The translations under genes and the position numbers were made by a program. This document shows, piece after piece, positions 41,458-53,325 of a stretch of 64,000 nt of DNA. This DNA comes from Phlebopus portentosus (taxonomy: Eukaryota > Basidiomycota > Agaricomycetes > Boletales > Boletinellaceae), in assembly GCA_037892935.1 (NCBI GenBank), contig JAYXKI010000016.1, positions 1,116,001-1,180,000 of the forward strand, given 5' to 3'. Every line of letters begins with the position of its first letter. Position 1 is the stretch's first letter. The notes under the pieces are model-generated. The model ran no database searches and had not been told where the DNA came from. It saw only the letters and a program-made list of their open reading frames with translations.

Positions 41458-43074
41458 TCAGCATCGTGTGCTACCGAATGCTTCCTCTGGCTTGCTAATG
41501 ATGATCACGCTGTCACCCTTCCTGGACATTAAGCTCGCTCTACTTTGAGGTGTCATGTATCCGGGTGGGGTCGGTGCACCAGCCTGATGATCGTTGCATA
41601 TGGCCCTGCTAACGGGAGAAGCATGATTTGTGAATGGAGTGATGGTATCCTTCGGCGGAACAGGAGGCGGACGGGCTGGTAACCAAAATACCCATGTTCG
41701 CAAGACGTCCTTTAATATCAGAAAGCGATGGGAAGCCATCAGTGCCACTGTGTAAATATGTGAAATGCAATACTTACTGATTGAGTGCCAAAAACGAGAA
41801 AGACCGCCATCCCAACTTTAACCGATGATTGAATCAATAAGATTGCATGGTGGGTCAGATAGCTACTCACTTGATGCTGCAAACAAATCAGGAGCGACGC
41901 TTGTCAAGCTGGGAATGGACGCAACACTAAGACTAAGGCAACATCGTCAACTCTCGTTAGACCTCAGTCGAGTGAAATAGAACCATCCAGCTTACACAAG
42001 CGCAACGAGCAAATATCCTTGAAAGATGAATAGTCGGATAACTAGGTGCTTGTCGAAACCACGTCCAGTTATCCCAGTTCTGTAGTCCTTGAACGCACGC
42101 CACGCCCGGAAAATCCGGATAGCAATAAGAACTGGGGAAATAGGGAACAGAATGAATGAGCGCCATCCATAACAGTCAGAATCAAGCGAACGTACTCTCA
42201 AATAAAACACAGATAAGGCAGACGATGGCAGTAAACAAGCCCATCGTGTTGGAGCTCGAAAATCATGTCGATAAAGGAACATCACCGTGTATGTTAAACA
42301 CTTACAGGTGATTATTCCCAACGGAGCAATAGAAGAATCGTCGAGCACGATCAACCTTCGACAGGTCTTGTATTGCAACAAGAGACGTTGCCAAAGCGAA
42401 TCCGAAAAGAGTAGCATATGGAGCAACGATTATCTTTTCAACAATAAATGATTCAATTTCACACAGGCCGCAGCTTCAGGACTCCGTGCTCACGGCGTAA
42501 ATCCCATACTTCATCGTTCCAGGTTGGCGATCATTTGATATGTAGGTCATGGATTTCCAAATCGTGTAGATGAGCGCCAAAGCAGATACCGAGCACCTTG
42601 AGGTCGAAATCATCAGCGCAAGTAAGGCGAGAGAATGTAAACGCCCACCGACATTGGCGGAGTACCTTCCAGCATCGAAGCCTGGAAGACACAGAGTGCA
42701 TGACTTGGCTCTGGCCCGGTCTCCTTCCCGGCATACAACCTGGCATATACATAAATAAACTCGTCCCCAGTTAGCTGTGCATGCGGGACGTACAGCAATG
42801 TGGATGAGATGCCCGCAATGATCCAAGTGATGCACATATTAATCAGGATAGGGTTGCGCTTCACCCTTTTCGCCAATAAGAAAGTCGCGACGAGGATTGG
42901 CAAGAAAACATGGTCCGCTACGATCTGAAAGAAGAACCAAATCGCAAGATATGTCCCAGCGCGAGGATCAGATGGCTTTATGCCTAGACGAGGTGTTGCT
43001 CAGAGTCAGGTTCCATCTACCACGAGCGCATCAATCAGGTCAGCCGCACCATTCACTGAGCCTTCTTCGGCCAT
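41458..43074 (-). CDS. Seven-transmembrane receptor-like protein of agaricomycetes
   Basis: Hydrophobic multi-exon gene. The protein begins MAEEGSVNGAADLIDALV, then hydrophobic helices: YLAIWFFFQIVADHVFLPIL, NMCITWIIAGISSTLL, MCSVSALALIYTIWKSM (joined through donor GTCGGT at 42659) and PYATLFGFALATSLVAIQDL. A juxtamembrane SKVDRARRFFYCSVGNNHL, later helices and a cytosolic tail (SDVLRTWVFWLPARPPP, then a Ser/Pro-rich end) follow. Similar proteins, usually unnamed and GPCR-like, are abundant in mushrooms, often as lineage-specific paralogues. No ligand or G-protein link can be read. The stop at 41458 and start at 43074 are moderately supported. Confidence 0.65.
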
Positions 43075-44035
43075 CTTCGAGCGCCACTTTGTAAGTTGGA
43101 GTACGCGGTGCAGCAAAGCCAGTTTGCTGCGCTCGGAGAATAAACTACAACGCGAACAAGAAACGGAGAGGAAAGGAGAAAAGACAGGAAGATCCAAAGG
43201 AGAGGGAGGGAGAAACGAGAGATGAGAAGTCCCGGACGAGCCTCCTGGCTCACATCATAACGGCGAGCTGCTCTGTGAGAAATCTTACAGTAGTCGCCCA
43301 ATGCAATTCGAAAGATGATGGGAGGGAAGTGGTGCAGTAGCAACGCCAATCAATCAGAACATCAAATGCTATGCTGATCATGAAAAGTAAGCCCGAAAAG
43401 GGATATGCAAACCGTCTTCGTCGGTGTTCCTCATCGTCGGCTCCGCAAACGACGAGCCGTCTGTATATACATTACTAGAAGCTTCACAGGACCATTAAAT
43501 TGCACCTGAATGGTTGGATGACTAAGCCGTACCAAAGAAAACCGGGTTTCGATCGGCAAGGTTGCAAGTTTGCACACCAAGATGAGTTCCTACAGCCCTT
43601 CCTGACCACTACCACCATCTCTTGGATCCGGAAGATACAATCAGGCTCGTCTCTTGCCCCTCCCAGAGGACACTGGTGGCATGGCAGATACTAAGAACGG
43701 CTTCATCAAGGACGTTTTACACCGAACACGCACGAAGTTACCTATCAATTCTGCAGGGTGACATGTCCAAAACTCAATCGTATGGAGTCTTTCCGTGCCG
43801 GTGTGGTCCTGTTGAATACGTAGATGCCCTCGCTGGAGATGCTACTCTGCATTCAGAAAGCATTCCAGAGCCGGCCAGGAAGTCCGAGCTTGCTCTCGAA
43901 CGCGAAGTTCCGTCTCGAATGTAATCGCTGGACTGCCCTTTGCGCATTGCACCAAAGTCCAAGGCACGAATGACACGGGTCACTCTGCTAACTGCAGGAC
44001 ACACCAAAGCATAGTACCCCTTCATAAAACAACCA
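43075..44035. other. Divergent intergenic region before the first F-box gene
   Basis: About 1 kb with short overlapping frames only. A purine-rich stretch lies at 43143-43225. No gene, repeat or RNA is recognised. Confidence 0.45.
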
Positions 44036-45837
44036 GTGCACGGCTCCCTACAGCGATGGAAGAGAATGCATGCCCGTGACCGAAGTGCGACAGAAACATG
44101 CCTCAGTCTCCCGGAGGTGGTGCAGCAGATTGGCTCGTATCTCTTCGAGCCGATCGACTTGTACGAATCTTCCTGCGTCAACCGCCTCTGGCACGCTGCG
44201 CTCCTTCCTTTGCGTTCTCAATATCCACACGTCGCTCTCGAACACCTTCCCTCGTTCCTTTCATTCCTTCAGTCGAACCGAAGAGCAGCCCACCATTGTC
44301 GGGCCTTGCGCGTAAGTTGAACTTGAAACTACCTCGAATCGTCACGGTATTAATTCACGCGATTTCTTAGATTCTCGCCGATGACTTAGACGAAGGACAA
44401 GACTCTGACTCTGACTCCGACTCCGACTCTATCTCTATCTCCACCGCCAACTCTGACGTCGAAATGGACAGAGAAAGTGAAGATCCCGCGATCAGCACCG
44501 GCAAAACCCTCATAAACCGAACCAAACCGGTACCAATGGACCTGAGTGCCGTCGCCGATGTCATAAATCATCTTGCAGAGGGTGGAAAGTTGCAATTCTT
44601 CATGTATGCCTTGCCCGGCGAACCACAGCAGCCGCTACCGGACGACGTCTGGCTTGCATTACGGAAGATGTCAGAGAGTCTACAAGGCCTGTACATCGAG
44701 GTGGTCGCAAGGCACTGGGTAAGTCCTTCACGGTGTATCCGAGGTGTCGCGCGCTAAATTTGCTCCGCAGGACATCGTTCTCGCCAGCCGGTTCCGTAAC
44801 TTGACTTATCTGCGCCTTTTCCTCGACACTGAGGAAGAGATAACGACCGACGGGCGTGGCCAAGCGTTCGACTCTAAATCGGCGCTCGTCGCCTTTCTAC
44901 AGTCCCATCCTCGCCTTGAAGTCCTGCATCTCTACCTCGGCACATGCTTCGCGAACCTAGACCTCTCCCTGGTCCGATTGCCTCTACTCCGTTCCTTCCT
45001 CCTGATCTCCAAAGCGGAAGACGTCAACCTCACTCCTTTCATCATGTCGCATCCCACGCTCAGATCCATGGACGTCTACACTGATACCGAGATCATACCG
45101 TTCCCGGCTGAGAGCCTGCCCAATATCACTACTCTCCAGGTCAGCGCGATGACTGTCTCGTGGTTCGCCAACATCCTCGGCACAGCGGCAAAGCGTTCCC
45201 AGCCCATTCGTCATCTACAGATCACCGCGGCGAGACAGCAGAACTTCCAGGACGTGCTAAGTCTATCGGCACCTCTCGGCGCAACCTTGCGATGCCTGGA
45301 GTTAATCTTCTGGAGTAGAGATGTACCACTCCTTAGAGTACTCGAGGACGTGAACCGAGTGTTCCCGAAGCTAGTCGAGGTTTCGCTGTTCATTCCGAGC
45401 TGGGGCTCAGCTGAGTGGGAGGAAGAAGAGAAACCTCTCGATCTCGTGAGTGCATTTAGGAAGAGTTAAACGGTACTGCTTGCTGATGCGCTGTGTCCTA
45501 GGCTACTATGCTCGAGTGTTTCGCGCAGAATACCGACTTGCTGGCATTCTCCATTTCCGACCCTCAGACCGAACTGCTCACAGCTGAACAAGTCGGGGCG
45601 GTACCCGTATCTTGCGTCCCGCCGCGGCTCCAGTACATCATATGGCGTTCACAGACGTTCCGAATTCGCCGCAGACAGACGACAACCGGCGATGGGGAAG
45701 TAACCACGACGTTGGAGGCAGAACGAACGTACCATCCGCGAAACTTCCGGGGAAGTCGATATTTGAGGGACTGGCACGAGGAAATGGTCCTAGACCATCT
45801 CGCCGGCAACTACGAAGAGCAGCTTAAGTTGTATTGA
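44036..45837 (+). CDS. F-box protein with leucine-rich C-terminus
   Basis: An F-box-like N-terminus reads LSLPEVVQQIGSYLFEPIDL then YESSCVNRLWHAALLPL, the SKP1-binding element of SCF ubiquitin ligases. A low-complexity acidic linker (DSDSDSDSDSISIS) is encoded by a GACTCT/GACTCC hexamer run at 44401-44446. The rest is a long Leu-rich region: FRNLTYLRLFLDTEEE, LVAFLQSHPRLEVLHLYLG, LPNITTLQVSAMTVSWF, LRCLELIFWSRDVPLLRVL and the tail AGNYEEQLKLY. These are degenerate LRR-like repeats, typical of agaricomycete F-box paralogues. Three or four exons. Start: the ATG at 44036, or the in-frame ATG at 44066. Target unknown. Confidence 0.8.
44401..44446 (+). repeat. GACTCT/GACTCC hexamer repeat
   Basis: In-frame imperfect microsatellite encoding an Asp-Ser run inside the F-box gene. 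Expansion or contraction would change linker length without shifting the frame. Confidence 0.8.
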
Positions 45838-45974
45838 TCAGCCACAAGACACTCCTTTTCATAGAACTATGTATGCATCACGCATAGATTAGACACATTC
45901 ATTCTAGACATTCGTTTGTCCAAACCTGTCGTTGACGAAATACATTATGCTTGCGTTGATAACATGTCATATGG

Positions 45975-47935
45975 TCAATGATCGCCAGCTTTGCCTTCTG
46001 GTCTTCGCGTCTTGAACAATCCTCGTTCGCGCACCTGCTGGATAATGGCAAGGGCGTTCTCGATGGATCGTGACTCGTCGCCACATCGTCTCCTACCTAA
46101 CAGGGGTGCATTGCATGTTAGTATTGCCATCTACCTTAGCTGACTTACGACGAGCAAAGTGGACATACCAACGAGTGCCCAATTACGAGTGCTCGGAATG
46201 CGTAACATCTCGCTTTCGGCAATCCAGCCGCATTGAATACCGAGACATGCTAACCATACGCGGTAAGCCGCATATGCACTTTTGAGCGCGTCGCCGGACA
46301 TTCCGCCCAGACGAAGACTCTCGATGAAACAATTGACTTCAGTATCGTCTGGCGGTGTGAGGGCGAATGGAACATCGCGATTCATCTTTCCACTATTATC
46401 AAAAGACATTTGGGCCCGATCAAAGCGTGCATCGAACGACCACGCGCAACAAGGGATGGAAAGGAATCCGCTCGCGGCACTCAACGTTGCGAGAACGGGA
46501 GTCCACGGCGAAAGTTCGTCTGCATGATTTGCGATGATAAACACGCCTGATTTGAGAAACGGGTTAAGGATCACAGGCACTGATTCCGACGAGGAGATAG
46601 GAAGGTCGAGGGGATTGAGAGCATGGACATGGAGATGGGCCTGCGTTTCGGGTGGATAGTGTCGCCATGATTGACGCGCACGGACGTCAATACCTTCGCC
46701 AGCATAACCTTCGCTGACAAGTATGTGGACCAGGAGACCGTTCCCGCAACTTTATTAAGAATACAAGGACAGATTTAGTCGGAAGGATCTGTTATAATTA
46801 AGCAATAACCCATACCCAAAGTCAAGAAACCCGCCCCGAGGTCGCGGCCAATCGCGCCAGGGCTTTTTCTCCCCAACCCCCGCGTCGTTGACGTTTTCCG
46901 AATCAGAACAGATTTAGACGCTTCACCCGTGCCTTGCTTCCACAACAGCATGAGAAACGTAGCGATACCGATGTCCTGTCGTAATCCTCAAGTTTAACTC
47001 TCGATCAACAGGACAAATCAGCATTAAATTTACTACCTCGTACACGTGCTTGAGAGGATCAGTATTCTCGTGCCACTGCTTGACCAGGTCCTTGTATCGC
47101 TCGCGCATGATGAGATAAAGATCCTGGTATTCTTCACGCGAGACGATACAGTCATGATGGGCTTGTTTGCGATACCTAACGACGATACCCCAGCAGTAAC
47201 GATGTACAGTCTCGAGAAGAGCGAGACAAGTCCGGTACAGCCGTGAATTGACATCCTTGGGATCTGGTGCATCAGGCTGCAATATCACTTCAATACGTAT
47301 GCGTGCATCCTATTTGATCGTGTTTGGAACTCGCACGACTAGCATCTCGAGCGGCAGAAGAGAGATAACGAAACGCAATGTGGAAAACAGCCGGGTGGTA
47401 ATACGGCATTTGCGCGTCCTTCTCCAGTCTCGGGGTCAGCACAACGCATGTCACCGGCGTTTCACAGCCTCCTTTTGCAGAATCAGCGTCACACAACGAA
47501 GCATTCTTCGCAGCGGGAGAATAGAACGAGCAGTTCTGCTCAATGGGTGGGTCGCGACCTGGGCGCCGAGGAAGAAGCCTTCGATGAATGGTTCTCTTGA
47601 AACGGAGGTTTTGAAGCTGGGGCACGACCCCGTCCGCTGGAATTTTGTCCGACTCTTCAATGATCTCCGAACGCAGGATTAGGCTTGAGTTGTATTCCGG
47701 ATGATGAATTAGCTGCGAAACTGCTGGTTCGAACTAGAAAACGTGCGGCGCGAAAGATAATTATATCGTTTGAGCTATGTGTAGAAGTTGTGCGCACAGT
47801 ATCGAGTGGGAAATCGACCGCACACCAGCATACGGGAATCCACTCAGAACGTCCTGTAGCGAATTCCAGAGGGCCCCATGAATTGTCCGACATGCATGGA
47901 AGCGGTGTGAATCGGGGTCGTACTGATTGGGACAT
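45975..47935 (-). CDS. TRM44: tRNA (uracil-O2-)-methyltransferase TRM44
   Basis: SAM-dependent enzyme that 2'-O-methylates U44 of tRNA-Ser. The N-terminal part includes FTPLPCMSDNSWGPLEFA, then FPLDT joined by a clean intron to FEPAVSQLIHHPEYNSSLIL, and RSEIIEESDKIPADGVV. The SAM site reads DFGCGNGLLVHILVSEGYAG followed by EGIDVRARQSWRHYPPETQ, and the catalytic region has HVHALNPLDLP, IIANHADELSPWTPVLATLS and FLSIPCCAWSFD. The protein ends QQVRERGLFKTRRPEGKAGD. These are the landmark blocks of Trm44/METTL19. The start at 47935 (MSQSVRPRF) is my choice; the frame is open from an ATG at 48010. At least four introns. Confidence 0.88.
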
Positions 47936-48492
47936 CACTGAACACAGACGCTTCGAGGGGAATAAGGACCGAAGAAGTCCCGCAAATACAACGAGGCGCG
48001 GCGGGGTCAATACTCCAAGTATATGAATATCAATTCTGCAGACGCGATTTTCTACTCTATTCTATAATTTTGTGTGTTTTCGAGCGCGTGGTGCATTTGG
48101 ATGATGATGGTCAAGAGCAAGACCGACGCGTCTCAAACAAAACAAACTTGAGGCTCGTTCGACGACGACGCGGCGCGTCAAACGTGACCTCCTTTCCTGG
48201 CTTCGACCATCAGCACGTATACGAATATTGTATACGACGAACTTAACCTTGTTCTCTTATCTGCTCAGCTCTGTCTTCGCCTTGGACTGGCGCAATCGCG
48301 GAGATCTCGCTCGCAGTCGAAAAGCATCCGGGCTCATGAGTATTGTGGCAAAGGTCGCCGTCTGAGTCTCCTTGACCTTGAATCATAGATATTCTCTGGC
48401 CACTATCAACCAACTCCTACATCAGATAGACACGACGTACGTCCTTTATCATCTCTTATGAATTCAACTTTCTAATCGGCAGGATAACATAG
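47936..48492. other. Divergent intergenic region, TRM44 and F-box locus A
   Basis: About 0.55 kb of promoter DNA for two diverging genes. No conserved motif is recognised. Confidence 0.45.
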
Positions 48493-49852
48493 ATGCCACC
48501 GTTCACTGTTCCACCAGCCGTCGCGTCGCGCATCGCGCGTTACTCAAACCAACACACACTCTCAACGCTCGCCCGCACGACGCGGACGTTCCAAGAAGCA
48601 GCCGAGAAGCTGCTCTACGACTACGTCGAGCTCTTCCCGCACCCCAGCGTCTTCCCCTCCTCGAAACCCTGGCGCGATGCCCGCGCGTGGCTCGGTACGT
48701 CCGCTCGTACGTGCTCACGACGAACCCGCCGTACCGGATCACGGCGGAGCTGCAGCGCACGATGGAGACCGTCGTCTGCCTGCGCGAGTTCTGGGAGCGC
48801 GTGGGCGCGAGCCTCGCGCACCTGGCGGACCTCGACCTGCTCATCCTCGTCGACCCCACGATCGCGCAGTCGTGGGTGCTCGACCGCGCGCGGGCGCTGC
48901 GCACCGCGGAGGCGCAGCTCGCGATGGCGTGGGACGAGCACGTCGCGCGGTTCCTCAAGGCGCAGGACCGCCTGCGCTGCCTCACGATCACGGAGGTGGC
49001 GGAGAACGTGCCCATCATGGTCCTCCCGCGCGAGTCGCTTCCCTGTCTGTTCCAGTTCGAGGGCCCGCTGATGATCGTGGACCTCCTCCTGCACTGTCCG
49101 ATCACGCATCTCAAGTTCCCCGTCGACACGGAGGACGCCGTGTCCCTCCTCCCGCTTGTGCTTTCCGAGCTGAACCAGCTCAAGAAGCTGCGCTCGCTCT
49201 CGATCACGCTGCTCCCTGCGGATATGGTCCTCCAGTCTATGGAGATCATATCGACATCATGCCCGAACCTCCAGTACCTCTCGCACATCCCGTTACCCAT
49301 GGACCACAAATCCGTGAGTCCATCCCTATCCGCATCATTCGTGTTCAAAATAAAAAAATGAAAACATACATACACATCTACATAATGAATTAACTTGACT
49401 AGCACATGGCGCTCCTAGCCCACCTCACGCGCCTCGCGCATCTCCGCGTCCTCGAAGTGGACATACAAGACTGGGCGCCGCCGCTGACGCCGCCGTTCCA
49501 GCGCACCGTCGCTGCGTCGCTGCGCATGGTGCTCCCGAAGCTGCGGTTCATCTTCTTCTGGGGGCGGTACGAGCGCACGCTGTGGTCCTGGGCGCCGGAG
49601 GACGTCGAGCCCATCCACGTGCGGACGCAGCCTGTGTTTCCCGCCGAGGTGCGGGAAGCTGGGGTGGCGGAGGGAGGGAGGGGAGGGACGGGCGAGGGCG
49701 CGAGTGAGAGCGCGGGTACTGGCGGTGCGGGTGCTGCTGCTGCATCGACGGCGGAAGAAACGATCAGTTATGTTGGCCTTGATGGGTGGAGGAACTCCTG
49801 GAGTGCTGGACAGAATTACGCAAACTCGACGGTGTGGAGGACCGCTGTATGA
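48493..49852 (+). CDS. F-box-like protein A, reading frame broken by one base
   Basis: The N-terminus resembles agaricomycete F-box proteins: PPAVASRIARYSNQHTLSTL, ARTTRTFQEAAEKLLYDYVE. The frame then turns to nonsense. Another frame takes over without a usable intron, reading RLPLLETLARCPRVARYVRS and LTTNPPYRITAEL, and continues through a Leu-rich region (LNQLKKLRSLSITLLPADM). A clean intron at 49315-49403 then leads to HMALLAHLTRLAHLRVLEVD. One extra base in the CCCC at 48642-48645 would restore one continuous protein. The same kind of break occurs in neighbouring genes, so an assembly undercall is as likely as a pseudogene. The region is strikingly G+C-rich. The C-terminus (Gly/Ala-rich, ending WRTAV) is uncertain. 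Confidence 0.6.
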
Positions 49853-50170
49853 GCTTGGTTGAGCAGTCTCTTTGCACTTTTTCCGCATCTCATAAAGTGA
49901 GCAGGTCCCCTAGCTCTCTGCATTGTAATCTGATTCGCTACGTTCGTGTCCTCACGCCTGCAGCTCTGCTATGTTCTAGACTTCGCGCTTTGTTGCATTA
50001 TCGTCACGCTGTAATCGAGCAGCCATGCTACATGTACTTGTTTGCTTGTTAGAATCGTAACTAGGAGAATCTACTCTGATCAATGTAAAGCACCGTTATA
50101 GACATATCTATCTATCAAATAACCCTGCCTGGGGGACTGACATCCACCCCTGCTTCTCGTTCAGGTATGT
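49853..50170. other. Convergent spacer between F-box loci A and B
   Basis: About 320 bases, 3' flanks of two convergent genes; nothing else recognised. Confidence 0.45.
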
Positions 50171-51447
50171 TCAACGTCCGAAGCTGGGTGCACCGCGAAA
50201 GGAAGCGGTCAAACCCACAGCTTCCAGCGAGTTGTTACTCACGCCAGCTTCGTCCCCAGCGCCAGAGCAAGCGTTCCTAGGATCGATATTCCGTATCTCC
50301 AACCGAATCAACTCGGGAAGGTACGTTTCATTCCACCTAAGATCCAGTCCATCCAGGATCAACTCTCTCAACCGCGGAAAGTTCCCCTCTTTCAGCGCGG
50401 GCAGGACTCGAGATTCTTTCTTCCTCTCTTGCGTGGTCTTATTCTTGCCTTTTCCGGTGCCGGAGGAGGAGGAAGTACTACCGTTCCCTGAGGCGTGTCC
50501 GGGTCCTCGCAGGAGGAGCCTAGTCAGCCGAGTCCAAGGATGCGCAACAAACTCGTTCCAGGGTACGAGTCTGACGAACTTCGTCGTCTCCAGACTAAAC
50601 TCCAGCTCCTCAACCCTCGCTCGTTCGTCCATCACCAGATCCAACTTGATCTCCATTTCGCCAACTTGCCTTATCGTGATGTTGTCGGCAGGGGTCTCAT
50701 CTCATCCTCATCCTCATCCTCATCTCCAGAAGACCACCTAGTAGTAGTAGCAGTCTTCTCAGCAGAAGAAGTACCCGTATCCCAGAAGACACGGAGAGGT
50801 TCCTCCCCGGAGAGGATGAGCAGCGAGCGCACGAGCTCGCGATCGTACCCCTCCGAGAGGCCGACCCAGGTCCAGAGTCGGGGGCAGGTGTAGGCGGCAT
50901 TCCGCCAGCGCCGACACACGAGCGTCACGTAAAGCCATGCGTACGGTCGAGAGCCTTCTGATGAGTTCGCCGATCTGGACTATCTTTAGAGCGGGTAGTA
51001 GTGTTGAGGAAGAGGTCCCGGAGGTGCAGGAAGATGCGCGCGAGGAGGGTGCGAGGGAGTCGGTTTACCGGGGGCTGAGCTGGTGTCGATGTCGATGATG
51101 TTGATCTAGAGGAGGTTGAGTCGTGCCCTCGATTCCGAATATCCCGATCCCTCCTAGGCCTCTCTGCTTCAAGTTCCTCTTCGATACACGTCCGAGCATA
51201 CAGCCAGAGCGGTAACAACGCACCTTGACCATACAGTTCATCATAAGGTCTATTCCCTACAAAGACAAAGAGTCTTGAATCACGAATATAATGATGAACG
51301 AGCTCTGAGAGTCTTACTGTTACTACAATTCGTCGGTTGCTCCTCTTGAAAACACTCGTGAGCATCTGTCCATTCAGGTGCTTTAAGCAGCTGATCGAGG
51401 TTGATACCATCGAACAACGACATTCCTGAGCCATCAAGGTGGGTCAT
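50171..51447 (-). CDS. F-box protein B, reading frame broken at two places
   Basis: Exon 1 reads MTHLDGSGMSLFDGINLDQL then LLKAPEWTDAHECF; after an intron comes GNRPYDELYGQGALLPLWLY. The F-box itself is VNRLPRTLLARIFLHLRDLF, and its second half, RPYAWLYVTLVCRRWRNAAY then TCPRLWTWVGL, is read in another frame (break near 50955-51000). A second break lies at the GATGAG hexamer run near 50697-50722, after which ETPADNITIRQVGEMEIKLD leads into a Leu-rich region ending GAPSFGR. Each break needs one added base; I see no intron with good borders that would do it. It is either a decaying paralogue or a gene with assembly indels. An upstream ATG at 51534 would add 29 residues. Confidence 0.6.
50697..50722. 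repeat. CATCCT hexamer microsatellite
   Basis: About four imperfect copies of TCATCC on the plus strand (GATGAG on the coding minus strand), encoding Asp-Glu repeats in F-box protein B and coinciding with a frame break. Confidence 0.75.
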
Positions 51448-51996
51448 CAAAGGATGGAAACAAACCACTAGTAGCAGTTTGCTCGAAGTCCTACGCTCTG
51501 CTTTGCATCCTCGTTGACATGGCGGGTGCATCATCTGGAGACTTTTGCAGTGATTCCATACGCCAACGTTTAGAATAGAACACGTTAAACAGTCTGGCTG
51601 CTAATGGTGGCTAGCTGAAGTAGAGAGGTGAACGTCTCGCGCGATCATGATGATGTTAGTGCCATTATTCAGGTTTTTTTTTCTTTCTCTTTCTCTCTTT
51701 CAAGTCCCTTTGAGGTCTCAGATATCCGATTAGTTGGCCGGCTTCAGAGTTTTGATGATGTTTGGATGAGTTAGAATGACGAGACTAGATTAAATTAGAG
51801 AGAGAAAAAGAATCCGGTCACATGATCAACAATAACCATTTTGCTCAGGGCCGGTTCTAGCAGCCTGAAATATTTATTAGGACCGGCCATTGGACTGGAC
51901 TCGATCTCAGCGGATCGTTTCAATCAACACCGACGACGATGACTGACCGTCAGTGCCGGTGTTGTTCAAAATCACCATGATCATTTTTCGTTGAAG

Positions 51997-52003
51997 TATA
52001 AAA
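51997..52003 (+). promoter_or_regulatory. TATA box of TRP4
   Basis: TATAAAA located 139-145 bases upstream of the TRP4 ATG; distance allows a 5' leader of about 100 bases. Confidence 0.45.
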
Positions 52004-52019
52004 GGAGGACGGCGTTAAC

Positions 52020-52026
52020 TGAGTCG
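52020..52026 (+). promoter_or_regulatory. Gcn4/CPC1-like element upstream of TRP4
   Basis: TGAGTCG, one mismatch from TGAGTCA, 116 bases before the ATG and just after the TATA box. HIS1 in the same window carries a similar element. Weak alone. Confidence 0.25.
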
Positions 52027-52141
52027 AGGTCAAGACCCCATTGACTTAATCGACTACAATATCTCACCAAGTCAGTCAAGAAAAAAACTTTCTCTTCAAC
52101 GTCCACGACCGACCGCGCACGCACGCACACCGACGATATCA

Positions 52142-53325
52142 ATGTCCTCTCTATCTCCCGCGACTTTCCGACCGCTCCTCTCCAAGCTCATCTCCACACC
52201 GGAGTACTTCAGCACCGCCGACCTATCTTCCGCGCTCACGCACCTCTTTACGCCGGGCACCGCCGAGCCCGTGCAGATCGGCGCCTTCCTCGCCGCGTTG
52301 CACCTCTCGCGCATCGAGCGCCGGCCTGAGATGCTGCTCGCTGCTGCGCAGGCGCTGAGAGAGCGGGCGTTGAAGGCGGATATCGAGGCGAGGGAAGAGG
52401 ACTTTGTGGTTGATATCGTTGGTACCGGGGGCGATGGGCATGATACGTTCAATGTGTCGACGACGGCTGCTGTCGTTGCTGCTGGTGCTGGGGCGCGGGT
52501 CTGTAAGGTGCGTTCGTTCATTCCTGAGATTTTATTCGATAAAAATGTTTATCTATCTGCATATATGCACTTTCTATTCGAAATTTATAGCACGGAAGCA
52601 GAGCGAGCACGTCGAGCTCCGGGTCCGCCGACCTCCTACAATCCCTCGGGTGCCTCTTCACGCCCCCAACGGCCTCCACGCCAATGCACATCCGGCGCAT
52701 CCCCTTCACGTTCATCCTCGCGCCGCACTACCACCCGGCGCTGGCGCACATCGCGCCGTACCGCAAGGCGCTCCCCTTCCGCACGATGTTCAACATCCTC
52801 GGTCCGCTGATCAACCCGGCGTTCCCGCACGGGATGGTGCTCGGCGTCGCGGACCCAGCGCTCGGCGAGCCCTTCGCGATGAGCCTGCGGGAGAGCGGCG
52901 TCGAGCGCGCGCTGGTGGTGTGTGGCCGCGAGCGGCTCGACGAGGTGAGCTGCGCGGGCGAGACGGACGTGTGGGAGCTGACGGGGGACGGGCGGATCGT
53001 GCACGGGACGCTGCACCCCACCGTCGACTTTGGGCTGCGCGTCCACCCGCTTTCGCGCGTCGCGGGCGGGACGCCCGAGGAGAACGCGCGCACGTTCAGG
53101 ACGCTGCTGACGAGCGGGGACGCGATCCCCGAGGCGCTGGAGCCGATACTGGAGTATGTGCTGATGAACGCGTCTGCATTGTTGTTCGTCGCGGGGATTG
53201 CGAGCGACTACCGGGACGGTGTGAGGCGGGCGCGGGAGAGCATCGTGAGTGGGAAGGCGTGGGAGGCGCTGGCTACGTTCAAGGAGGAGGGCGAGCGGGC
53301 AGCGGCTGACGTAACCAAGAATTAG
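52142..53325 (+). CDS. TRP4: Anthranilate phosphoribosyltransferase TRP4
   Basis: Second step of tryptophan synthesis (anthranilate + PRPP). Motifs in order: EPVQIGAFLAALHLSRIERR, the PRPP-binding DIVGTGGDGHDTFNVSTTAA, a short intron (52508-52590), then the splice-joined CKHGSRASTSSSGSADLLQS and LGCLFTPPT. Next are FILAPHYHPALAHIAPYRKA, the FRTMFNILGPLINPAFPHG block and ERALVVCGRERLDEVS. All are typical of TrpD-family enzymes. Two exons, one clean intron, stop at 53325 after ADVTKN. The coding part is very G+C-rich. HEM13 follows on the same strand after about 460 bases. Confidence 0.95.

Larger units (their letters stand above)
51535..52141. other. Divergent intergenic region, F-box B and TRP4
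   Basis: About 0.6 kb. It contains a CTTTC-rich tract near 51676, an inverted repeat GGCCGGT/ACCGGCC (51850-51889), a TATAAAA box and a TGAGTCG element upstream of TRP4. No gene. Confidence 0.5.

Noticed and set aside
51850..51889. Inverted repeat GGCCGGT/ACCGGCC as a transposon end or terminator
   Set aside because: Arms are only seven bases with a 26-base loop, no target-site duplication or element between them is evident.
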